From Halisarca cf. caerulea (lineage: Eukaryota; Porifera; Demospongiae; Chondrillida; Halisarcidae): a stretch of DNA of 20,000 nucleotides. The position numbers were made by a program, and so were the translations under genes. Shown piece after piece: positions 1 to 7,946 of the stretch; position 1 is the stretch's first letter; every line of letters starts with the position of its first letter. The stretch spans positions 1,952,138-1,972,137 of the forward strand of contig CAUJGJ010000195.1 in the NCBI GenBank assembly GCA_963170055.1, in the 5' to 3' direction. The notes below the pieces were generated by a model. That model was given only the letters and a program-made list of their open reading frames with translations. It was not told where the DNA came from and did not search any database.

Positions 1-24
1 CCCCAACAATTCAACATTCTCTCT

Positions 25-218
25 AATCTGACCGTATTCTGAGAGACGGACATCTCAGTAGATTGTACTCTGAAATGATTCAGAATCTGACAACCTCTGC
101 AATCGGACATCTCAATAGTCCAGCATTCCCTCTGATCTGTATTCTGAGGTATAAACACCATATTTGGCCCCATACTAAGAAACACTTGATAATCTGACAA
201 ACTCTGTAATCTGACATT
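25..218. repeat. Degenerate short repeats (three copies)
   Basis: Three imperfect copies of a motif starting aatctgac and, in the first two, ending ggacatctca.tag begin at about 25, 83 and 191. The second and third copies are about 108 bases apart. The block is probably the inside of an old transposable element whose left end is outside the window. No coding potential is seen. Confidence 0.45.
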
Positions 219-852
219 CGTGAGGCCCACAAAGAGTTGCATATGGAGGTTTCCAGTTCAAAGAATTCTAACAATAATGTCAATACTGCCAACACAAGAT
301 ACACACTTGGTAAGCAACACGTCTTCCACTCCAGATAAATTACAACTGAGTTCACTATACTGTCTTCAAAACTGTTTCCTAGTTGCTAAATGACTCCACT
401 GGACCACAGCGACAAAACAGACATGATGATGTTTCCTATACCGGTGGACAAGTATGCACTTTCCTACCTGTGGGTATAGGGACATTCATCCATCCACCAA
501 AGATGTGCAGTATTATATACTCTATATGTACGCATATGCGTCTATGTAGACATTATGCTTCATTGGGGGGATTCATCCTGAGCATTAGTCTGGTCTGGTA
601 GACCGTCCCTACAGGTACCCCCTAGTGGTTGTAGGAGATGGGCCATACTATCCTTTGTATGTACAGCTCACATAGTTACGTTTGCACGACACACAATGTT
701 CACAAATTAACACAACACGTGACGCAACACGTGACCCTTACGCAACACTTTGCAATGTGTCATACTGTGAATCTACCTTTAGAATTCCTTTTGTTTCCAT
801 TACCATATAAGTATGCTCTTTTGCACAATAAACAAATCAAACATATGTATGC
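219..852. other. Intergenic stretch without a recognisable gene
   Basis: Only short ORFs without protein-like composition are present. Bases 586-604 (tagtctggtctggtagacc) resemble the left arm of the hairpin element at 13564-13649, so a degraded copy of that element may lie here. Nothing else is recognised. Confidence 0.5.
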
Positions 853-860
853 ATGTGTGT

Positions 861-941
<81 letters not shown>
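853..941. repeat. (GT)n microsatellite
   Basis: About 89 bases of nearly pure GT dinucleotide with one interruption near the left end. Both long ORFs that cross it (Cys-Val one way, Thr-His the other) are products of the repeat. Confidence 0.97.
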
Positions 942-942
<1 letters not shown>

Positions 943-1072
943 CTTTTGAGCTAAGACTACCGTGACACAAGGTATGCTACGTATATATGGAAGAATGTGT
1001 AGGCACATCCCCTCAAGGGAAAATCAGTACCGAATAATGCATGAGTGGTTTAAATGCAGATAAAGTGGAAAC

Positions 1073-1234
1073 TCGCTATAAAGAACACTCTTACAGTGAG
1101 TTTCTGTTACAGAGAATAAATTCATGGGACCCAGTTAATGTTCTACTATGAGAGTATGACTGGTTATAGTGAATTTCTGATATAGTGAAGAATTTTCCGA
1201 GTCCCCTGGGATTCGCTGTAATGAGACTCCACTG
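1073..1234. mobile_element. Small pogo/Tc1-type inverted-repeat element (MITE)
   Basis: The left end reads aagtggaaactcgctataaa. The right end, read on the other strand, begins cagtggagtctcattacagc. The termini are therefore imperfect inverted repeats of the CAGTgGAAnCTC type seen in three other elements here, and both sides are flanked by TA, the usual target duplication of pogo/Tc1-mariner elements. It is 162 bases long with no ORF, so it is non-autonomous. The first base is a instead of c, a sign of age. Confidence 0.7.
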
Positions 1235-1691
1235 TAATACATTGGGAATCCATAGCATAAAATTATGTACATCCTCAACTACAATATGTGCCTAGACAAT
1301 GCTGCATTCAGGAATTTCTTTGGGGTGGGCTGGAAGAGAACTGCATATCGTTGAGGGGGTGGGGATCCCAGTAAACTAGGTAGTCAATAGGCGGGAGGAT
1401 GAGCCACGGGGAGGAGTAAAAGATTGGGTGGGTGGGGGGGAGGGGGCAAAAGATCATCTCTTTGGGGAAGGGGGGGGGGGGGGGCTTCTCTCTGCTAGTA
1501 GTGTGGTATGCCACAGCAAGAAAATTAATACACATCAAAGGAAGAGATATTGAGAAACGTAGGCTCTCTCCCTTTAGCTCTGTAGTGAAATGCAAAAACC
1601 TGAAGCGATGAGAGCTTAAGGCTATGTACATGAAAATATCACAGCATAATGGAGGAGCCAAGAAGTGATCTAACTGCATTGCAGAAGAAAG
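1235..1691. other. Intergenic, purine/pyrimidine-rich, with a poly-G run
   Basis: No gene is recognised. The plus strand is G-rich from about 1325 to 1490 and contains an uninterrupted run of G at 1470-1484. Several shorter G runs precede it. The ORF on the opposite strand is proline-rich only because of this skew. Confidence 0.6.
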
Positions 1692-1951
1692 ATAATCATC
1701 GTCATCATCATCATCATCATCATCATCATCTTCATCATTACCATCAATATCATCATCACCATCATCACCTTCATCACCATCATCACCTTCATTACCATTA
1801 TCACCATCATCACCTTCACTTAGTCTATCATTATCACCATCATTATCATCACCTTCACTTAGTCTATCATTATCACCATCATTATCATCACATTCATCAT
1901 CATCACCACCACCATCATCATCATCATCATCATCATCATCATTACCATCAT
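1692..1951. repeat. Compound (CAT)n trinucleotide repeat
   Basis: About 260 bases of CAT/ATC repeats with TTC, ACC and TAT variants. It includes a higher-order copy: the phrase cttcacttagtctatcatta occurs twice, near 1815 and 1853. A frame through it reads as almost pure His/Tyr, which I take as a repeat product. A shorter (ATC)n tract lies at about 2146-2169. Confidence 0.95.
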
Positions 1952-2285
1952 TTTTGTTTCATTCAGGATACTGTAATGATTTACCAAAGATTTCCATACT
2001 GGTCCTGATGGGTAAAACATAACAGACACAGAAAAAACTCGAATTGAAGAGTAAGACTGGATTAAGTTTGTGTACACATTTGCTGTGGCTCTGCACGGGG
2101 TACCGCATGGTCAGAGAACTAAAGTACTTACAGCAACAACACACCACATCATCATCATCATCATCATCACGATTGTTAATCATCACCTACATCACACATC
2201 AGCATCACATCATACACATACATACGCTACGTGTAACCAGCCTACCAGTAGCGGTGCTTCTTCTTTCTCGACGGGACTGCAACAG

Positions 2286-2462
2286 AATAATGGTAGGCGA
2301 GTCAGGTCAGACGTGCACACATACAGACAGGCTTTATCCCACAAACCTAGTGACTTTGAGGAAACTCTTATCAGGTCGAGGTGCCCAGCTAGCGTTAAGG
2401 AAGACACTGGATTTTCGCTCATGTTTCGAGCTGATAGTAGCGCGGAAGAAGTAGGAAATTAA
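2286..2462 (+). CDS. Possible 3'-terminal exon of an unknown gene
   Basis: A frame from 2286 to a stop at 2460-2462 gives 58 residues of ordinary mixed composition. It is rich in Arg, Ser, Asp and Glu (it starts NNGRRVRSDV and ends ADSSAEEVGN), unlike the histidine- and isoleucine-rich repeat translation just upstream. A pyrimidine-rich stretch (cttcttctttctcg) followed by ctgcaacag gives a credible 3' splice site directly before 2286. The poly(A) signal aataaa lies at 2534-2539, about 75 bases after the stop. These three signs together suggest a last exon. The remaining exons would be upstream, perhaps outside the window. I do not recognise the peptide, and it could still be chance or part of a mobile element. 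Confidence 0.3.
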   Translation, partial: NNGRRVRSDVHTYRQALSHKPSDFEETLIRSRCPASVKEDTGFSLMFRADSSAEEVGN

Positions 2463-2771
2463 CAGACCATACTGCAGAGTCCTTGCACCTCACCGCACCC
2501 TTTACAACGATATTCGCCTTCGGTTCTGAATTCAATAAATTTGGAACGGGATTTTAGTCTCAAGAGGCAGCCTGCGGGGGGGAATATTAATTATAAAATT
2601 CATGACATACTGTACAAGTACATTCGGACACAGGCGTAAAAAACATGCGTGAGGGGCATGAAAATACTTGGCAAGTGAGAGCATGAGACATGTGTGAGGT
2701 TATATGTAAATATAACTGAGTATAAGTGAAGGTGATTAGTCTAAGAGTTTAAGATTAGAGCCTACTTATGT
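2463..2771. other. Intergenic stretch before the large inverted repeat
   Basis: Besides the aataaa at 2534-2539 nothing is recognised. The sequence is AT-rich and has no long ORF. Confidence 0.5.
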
Positions 2772-3865
2772 ACTAGAGTAAAAAAAAAAGGCAAAACTGG
2801 TAAAGGCTATGAACTCACAACCCTCTATATGTACTGGTCGCAGTTAAAAATCTAGGTGGTTCTGTTGTACATTTCAGGACTAGGAGCAATTCCCCTCCTG
2901 TGGCCAAATAAATGAATATTTGACCGCTTGTATGTATAATTTGTCCGTGCTTGTTATCTCAGCCAATTCGATTCGGAAGACTCCGAAACATTCACAGCAA
3001 ATTACAATGCATATCCCCTAACATGCTATAAAATTTCAGCTCCAAAGTGTTCAAGTAGGTTAGGTTAAAATAGACGATGTCACAATGTACTTGAAATCTG
3101 GCCTTGTGCAAACGCATATTCACGAGAATGTAAAATCACTGCATAGGGTGGTAACGCAGAACTATACACACTATACCAGAGCCTTTTGCACTATTGTGAA
3201 TAAGCTCCCGCATGCATGTTGCAATGAGTTTGTCATTTTTAACACCATGCATTGTACACAGACACAAGATTTTAAATTTATAGTTATTCAAGAATTAGCT
3301 GATCTACAGAAAACCACCGTTTAATGTGCGTTACACCATGGTACTCAACTCATTGCAACATGCATGTAGGAGCTTATTCACAATAATGCAAAATGTTCTC
3401 AGTGGCATTGTGTCTATAGTTCTGGGATACCACCCTGTGCAGTCAATTCACGCTCTTGTGAGTATGCATGTGCGCTTGCATAAGGCTAGATTTCAAACGT
3501 ATGTAACATTCTCTGTTCTAACCTAACCTACCTGAACATTTTGGAGCTGAAACTTTATAGCAAATTTGGGGGCATGTGTTGTGATTTGCTCAGTAAATGT
3601 TTCAGAGTCTTTTGAGTTGAATTGACTGAGAAAACAAGAGCGGCCAACTTTTACATACATTTGGCCAAATACTCATTTATTTGGCCACAAGAGGGGAATT
3701 GCTCTAATTTCTGTAAGGTACAACAGAACCACCTAAATTTCTAACTACAGCCAGTACGTATAGAGGGCTGTGGTTGACAGGAATTGTAAGTTCATAGCCT
3801 TTACCGGCATGAAGTGTTGGGTGGCCAAATTTGTACCTGGCCGAATTGTCATTTTTTACTCTAGT
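2772..3865. mobile_element. 1.1-kb long inverted repeat (foldback-type element)
   Basis: The left arm (2772-3230) and the right arm (3348-3865) are imperfect reverse complements along almost their whole length. They begin actagagtaaaaaa and end ttttttactctagt. Paired landmarks include ggtggttctgttgtac with gtacaacagaaccacc, gcaattcccctcctgtggcc with ggccacaagaggggaattgc, and gtaggttaggtta with taacctaacctac. The loop is about 117 bases (3231-3347). The right arm has roughly 50 extra bases near 3805-3850. The hexamer ttatgt stands at 2766-2771 and again at 3871-3876 and could be a target duplication. There is no transposase ORF, so this is a non-autonomous element. A transcript across it would fold into a hairpin several hundred base pairs long. 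Confidence 0.88.
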
Positions 3866-3945
3866 GATAATTATGTGAGTCAACTAGGTGAATAATATGA
3901 AATAATTAACTAAAAGTACAGAGTAGAAATAGGAACGTAACTGAG

Positions 3946-4790
3946 TCATACAATGGGTGGAGAGGAGACGAGTTGAAGACTAGTGTTCCACGATTCACCA
4001 AGTCTGGCTTCAAAAATGAGTTTTGAGCAAGTAATCGCAATCTTGCTTAAGGCAAGAAGGTCACTGGCAATTCTTCTTCTAGTGAGTTCAGGGAGAATAG
4101 TCTTGATGACATTGACGGACTCTCTGTTGAAGTGACCAAGAGAACCAATCTCAAAGGTGAGCAAATCAGCCTTATAACCAGTAGATTCTTGATCACTAAC
4201 AAGTACAGAGTAGTTCTCCTTTGATTGCATGTTTGCATGACCTGGCGTGGTGATAGAATGAACTGAGTTGGATGGAATGGTATGCTCCAAAAGGATTACA
4301 GATGGACATGGTTCGCCATAATTAATGATGATGGTGTCAGGTCTAGCACTGGTGACAACTAGGTTGGGGGGGGCACTGTTGATGGGGGATTGTCTACTGC
4401 TCGGTGGCCAGGAAGATCCATGTACATTGAGCAGTTAGTGAGCTGTGGACGAATGAGTAAGAAGAGTTGCTGGAGGACCGAATCATATCTCCAAGAATAG
4501 CGGCCTTGGTTGAGAGAGGTTGCACAGTTGTTCAGAATGTGACTAACTGTACATGGGTGGGTGTTGCAGAGGACATAAAGGATCACTTTGGATCTTCCAA
4601 CGTTGATGGTTGGCCAGGGTTGGTAAAGCATCAATTCCAGCACGTAGGAGGAAGGAAAGTTGACCTGCTGGGAAGTCCAAACACGGCCGAGAGCTTTTTG
4701 ACTTCCGGTGGGGCAGAATTCCAACGACCTCTTGTTGTTGGGGAATTACTTTCCGGAGGAGAGTACAGCGCGTGACTATATCCATGACAC
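3946..4790 (-). pseudogene. Decayed reverse transcriptase C-terminal fragment (non-LTR-type retroelement)
   Basis: Read on the minus strand, three frames join into one recognisable stretch. It goes from LLRAGIDALPTLANHQRWK, through a cysteine/histidine cluster (LCN...C..SHILNNC) and LNQGRYSWRYDSVLQ, to a DLPGHRAVDNPP segment and finally a TSARPDTIII block ending in IAITCSKLIFEARLGESW. This order is typical of the region after the polymerase domain in many invertebrate retroelement ORFs. One frameshift lies near 4571, where a single base appears lost within the cysteine cluster. Another lies at the poly-C run near 4367-4374. No intact polymerase core is present. The fragment therefore is a dead, 5'-truncated copy. 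Its upstream edge, about 35 bases from the start codon of the DED gene on the other strand, is uncertain. Confidence 0.75.
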
Positions 4791-4826
4791 AACTCACTTG
4801 TTTGAATCATCGTCAGCGGGGCCATC

Positions 4827-6971
4827 ATGAGTGAGGACAGCGAGAGACGCTTGCTGACTTTCCGACGACAACTTCTTCGCCTTTCGGAGTCTCTCAGTGA
4901 GGACGAAGTTGAGAAGATGAAGTACATTTATTACAATCGCATGCCTCGGAAAACGTATTTGCGAATAAAAGAAGGTTACCAGCTATTTACTTATCTAGAG
5001 CAGAAAGAGCTTTTGACGACCAACCACTATCAGGTTGTCCTCCGAAACCTTTGCTCCGCTTGTGAGCGGGACGCGGACAAAGAGGTGTCGGATTTCGATC
5101 GCGGGATGAGATCGTTTCTGCCACTGAGACTCGAAGCCAATGTGGACATCACCACGGAGAAGAAAGCGAGTGGGCTGGAAGTACTGTTCAGGAAATGCAT
5201 GACCGAAATAAGCGACAGCTTAGCCAGGGAAGACGGGAGTTTGCAGAAGCTGATCTACGTCTGTCCCTGTCTCCGTCTGAAGGATATCGAAAGGCTAAAA
5301 GATGGTTTCTCTTTCGTGACGTCGCTGGAGAAAGCGGGAGTACTGTGCTGCTGGAAACTGTCATACCTCTTCACAATGTTCCGTATGGTTGAGCGTTTTG
5401 ACTTGTGTCACAAGCTTCAATTTTATACCAGGTTGGCCAGAGTTCACATGCCCACTGAGTTTTCACCCGACCTCCACAAGCCCTCAAACGGGTATGTGAG
5501 ATCAGTCTCGGAACCTGCTCGTCTGCCTACAGCAACATGCCTGTCAACTTATCACACAAGTGGAGTAATGTCTTCTGTCGATACTTACCGATCACTTACC
5601 CAACCCGAAGCAGACTCCGCTACAGTAGTCCTACCGGCAGAAACCGGTGAAGAGTCGGCACCTTCCACTGTGCCAAATGAACCCTACCTCAATGCCAAGC
5701 TGTCTATTTTTGAGCATCCAGTCTACTGCTGTCTGAATTCTGCACTCTGTTTTCCGGGAGTATACCATGTTTTAGTCAGCGTTATGGTTTTAACTTGTAT
5801 CTTGTCGTTCGTGAAGTTCCCCCTTGAGTGGATGCACTGCGGTCCTGCGACAGCCATTATGAACCTGGCATCAAAGCTTCTAACTCACAACATACTCCCA
5901 TTTTATGTCATCTCCACCCTCCCCAACATCACAGGTGATAACAGAGTAAAACAGTGCAGATTTTTTTCTCAGAAGCCCAGGAAGGAAGTGGAGGAAGTTT
6001 TGACAAGTGTGGTAAAGAAACTGTCAACAGGGGCTGAGTGGGAAGAGCTTGTACGAGTTCAGGCACATCCAGTTCAAAAGGTCAATTCGCTTCTCAGAAA
6101 GAAGCTCACATTTGTGACGGCTACTTCATTAGCACAATCGGCTACATTCACCACAAGCATCTTCCTCATCATTAGTGCCAACTGGTCCACATTTACAGGG
6201 CTAACAACAGACACTTTTGCCAGGTTATATTGTTTTGTGATGATTGTAACATCATTGGTGATCCTTGGGAGTGTAACTCTGGGCCTGTCACTGTATTTGT
6301 TTGAAATGCGAGTGTGCGAGTACCTCATGTATGTGATTCACTGTGCCAGCAAGAAAAAAGCGAGAGAGGTTGTTCGAGATGCGAAACAGGTCAAACAGGT
6401 TTTAGAGACACGCTGGAGTGGTTTTAGCAAAACCATCGTCTATTTTACTCTGACATACGTTGCCATTCTTTGCTGCAGTGTTTACTTTCAAGCACCTTTC
6501 CGTTGCAGTGGTGGTAAAGAGCTCAACTTCAGTAGAGAAGATGTGATTGATATTCCAAGCTCGTGGCTGTGTTGGATTTTAGTCGGCCTTTTGGGCCAAT
6601 TGCTTGTGTGTTGGTATCGAGTTTTCGTACACGGACGCATTGTTGCTATTGTCGTACAAATTCTCTTTGTCTTCTTCCTGATGTACCAACGCTTGGAAGG
6701 TCAGCACCTGAAGTGGGCTGGACTGTTGCAGATCATACATGTACTGTACCCACTGGCATACGGTTTGTCTGTATTTTACGTCAATTGCTGTCACACATGG
6801 ACTAAAACTATGTTGTGGTCTAAATCTGTGCACTATGTTGGTGTTTTTAGAACTGTTATTTGTAAATCTACGTATTTTGTGAATTTTTTCATGCTTTTCC
6901 TAACATCTGTAGTAGCTGTGTACGTGTTATGTTTGGAGTATAACTCCTTCCATGTTCTCTCTGTCAGGTAG
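4827..6971 (+). CDS. Tandem-DED multi-pass membrane protein (paralog 1)
   Basis: A single open exon of 714 residues starting at atcATGag, the first methionine of the frame before the domain. DED 1 spans about residues 7-82. DED 2 spans about 117-204 and ends with the diagnostic RxDL motif (R190-F-D-L193) after the LSYLF helix. A Ser/Thr/Pro-rich linker (205-295) leads to a hydrophobic core with about nine likely membrane segments near 309-330, 350-366, 427-450, 466-493, 534-555, 579-600, 603-621, 631-654 and 682-705. No signal peptide is seen, so the DEDs should be cytosolic. Landmarks shared with the two downstream paralogs are CGxxTAxxNL (338-346), LFEMRVxEY (491-499) and xxEY near the C terminus (L703-E-Y705). 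Known DEDs bind other DEDs in FADD/caspase-8-type assemblies; a role in membrane-linked death or immune signalling is inference. It is the most diverged of the three DED paralogs. No canonical aataaa is seen close after the stop. Confidence 0.85.
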   Translation: MSEDSERRLLTFRRQLLRLSESLSEDEVEKMKYIYYNRMPRKTYLRIKEGYQLFTYLEQKELLTTNHYQVVLRNLCSACERDADKEVSDFDRGMRSFLPLRLEANVDITTEKKASGLEVLFRKCMTEISDSLAREDGSLQKLIYVCPCLRLKDIERLKDGFSFVTSLEKAGVLCCWKLSYLFTMFRMVERFDLCHKLQFYTRLARVHMPTEFSPDLHKPSNGYVRSVSEPARLPTATCLSTYHTSGVMSSVDTYRSLTQPEADSATVVLPAETGEESAPSTVPNEPYLNAKLSIFEHPVYCCLNSALCFPGVYHVLVSVMVLTCILSFVKFPLEWMHCGPATAIMNLASKLLTHNILPFYVISTLPNITGDNRVKQCRFFSQKPRKEVEEVLTSVVKKLSTGAEWEELVRVQAHPVQKVNSLLRKKLTFVTATSLAQSATFTTSIFLIISANWSTFTGLTTDTFARLYCFVMIVTSLVILGSVTLGLSLYLFEMRVCEYLMYVIHCASKKKAREVVRDAKQVKQVLETRWSGFSKTIVYFTLTYVAILCCSVYFQAPFRCSGGKELNFSREDVIDIPSSWLCWILVGLLGQLLVCWYRVFVHGRIVAIVVQILFVFFLMYQRLEGQHLKWAGLLQIIHVLYPLAYGLSVFYVNCCHTWTKTMLWSKSVHYVGVFRTVICKSTYFVNFFMLFLTSVVAVYVLCLEYNSFHVLSVR

Positions 6972-7268
6972 CACTGTACTGTACTGCATGTAGTCTGTTG
7001 TATATTATTATTATGTGTATATATACGTATATATAATTATTATACATATTATAATTTTGTCCAATTTAATGATTTCATCTTGTAACTATGTTTGGGTTGT
7101 TTGGCTTCCAACTCTTCCGCAAATGATTTAATGGGTTTATGTATATCATGAATACACTCATGTTGTCAAGTGTACCCTTTTATTGTTCCTTTGTTTAAAA
7201 TTTGGCCCACTTGGCAAGAATTGAACTATCACTTATTCCATTGACTAAGCATGTCTTGAAAACACATG
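6972..7268. other. 3' flank of paralog 1
   Basis: AT-rich sequence with a TA-rich tract at about 7010-7055. It probably contains the 3' UTR of the preceding gene. No aataaa is visible and no ORF is convincing. Confidence 0.5.
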
Positions 7269-7433
7269 CAGTCAAACCTCCTATACCGAATCGAACCCCC
7301 TTAGGACTGCTGGAAAGGTTCACTACATCAGGGTTCATTTCCAATAGAGTAAATCGGTGTACATACTAAGGTCTATGTTTGTTACGTCGGGGAGCTCATT
7401 GTATCCAGGGTTCATTGTAGAGACGTTCAACTG
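7269..7433. mobile_element. Small pogo-type inverted-repeat element (MITE)
   Basis: The left end is cagtcaaacctcctataccg. The right end, read on the other strand, is cagttgaacgtctctacaat. Further inside, gaaccc on the left pairs with gggttc on the right. It is followed by TA; the left flank reads TG, perhaps a mutated TA. It is about 165 bases long and has no ORF. The terminal CAGTnnAACCTC is the same type as the element at 18205-18375. Confidence 0.7.
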
Positions 7434-7535
7434 TATGATATAAAACATTTCTACAGTATACACAGACAATTTTAGGTGACTTACAAAAAATTCTAATCAT
7501 GAGAAGTTCTTCTTATCAGGATATACACAGTACTA

Positions 7536-7627
7536 CAGTGAACCAAACAGTGTTCGGATTTACTTTATATTAAGCAGAAATTAGTTTTAATATAGTGTTC
7601 TTCTTCAGGAACACTGAGATTCTACTG
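7536..7627. mobile_element. Possible short inverted-repeat element
   Basis: It starts cagtgaaccaaacagtgttc after a TA. Its right end, read on the other strand, is cagtagaatctcagtgttcc. The shared cagt and agtgttc suggest a small relative of the other elements, about 92 bases long. The right flank is CA, not TA, so this is less certain. Confidence 0.45.
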
Positions 7628-7922
7628 CATAGCCAATCGGCATCATGGCACATGGTTAGTACCCATGAATGACAGCATAGATGAACAGTTCAAGTTCGAG
7701 TTGCTATACAAAATACCGAATTCTAACTGCTTTGGCCTGAATGTAATCGCACAAGCCATGTGCACAGTCGTAGATAGTATCATGTAAAGGATATTATGAT
7801 ACTGTGATCATAGAATAGATGTTCAAACATAGCCATAGATAGTCGAATATCCATGATATCATTGATACTCGACCCTACAGCCCTGGGTGCTAAATTGAAG
7901 CATCTCGGCGCTTATTGAGTCA
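7628..7922. other. 5' flank of paralog 2
   Basis: No ORF of note. It holds direct copies of phrases such as catagatag/catagat and should include the promoter and 5' UTR of the gene starting at 7947. No clear TATA box is identified. Confidence 0.4.
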
Positions 7923-7932
7923 TCACATGACC
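7923..7932. promoter_or_regulatory. Candidate E-box tcacatgacc upstream of paralog 2
   Basis: The decamer tcacatgacc ends 14 bases before the ATG of the gene at 7947. The same decamer occurs just before the start of the next paralog (10716-10725). TCACATGAC matches the kind of E-box bound by bHLH-zip factors of the MITF/TFE/USF group. Common descent of the two promoters would also explain it. Confidence 0.35.
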
Positions 7933-7946
7933 TCCGTCAGAAGACT

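Noticed and set aside
25..218. CRISPR-like short repeats
   Set aside because: Only three degenerate copies with uneven spacing, in an animal-type genome; fits an old transposable element better.
638..1008. ORFs on both strands over 853-941 with long Cys-Val or Thr-His tails
   Set aside because: They are translations of the GT microsatellite and have no other protein-like content.
1649..2186. ORF coding for a histidine-rich protein and antisense methionine/aspartate-rich ORFs
   Set aside because: They follow exactly the CAT repeat in different frames. A histidine-rich metal-binding protein would need support outside the repeat, and there is none.
3050..3070. taggttaggtta as an interstitial telomere repeat
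   Set aside because: Only about two TTAGG units, present in both arms of the inverted repeat; too short to mean more.
3085..3526. Two plus-strand ORFs of 79 and 66 codons
   Set aside because: They lie in the arms and loop of the inverted repeat and read each other's reverse complement; no protein-like pattern.
4467..4775. Plus-strand ORF of 102 codons just before paralog 1, which could be an upstream exon
   Set aside because: The opposite strand carries the recognisable reverse transcriptase motifs over the same bases, so this frame is the antisense shadow.
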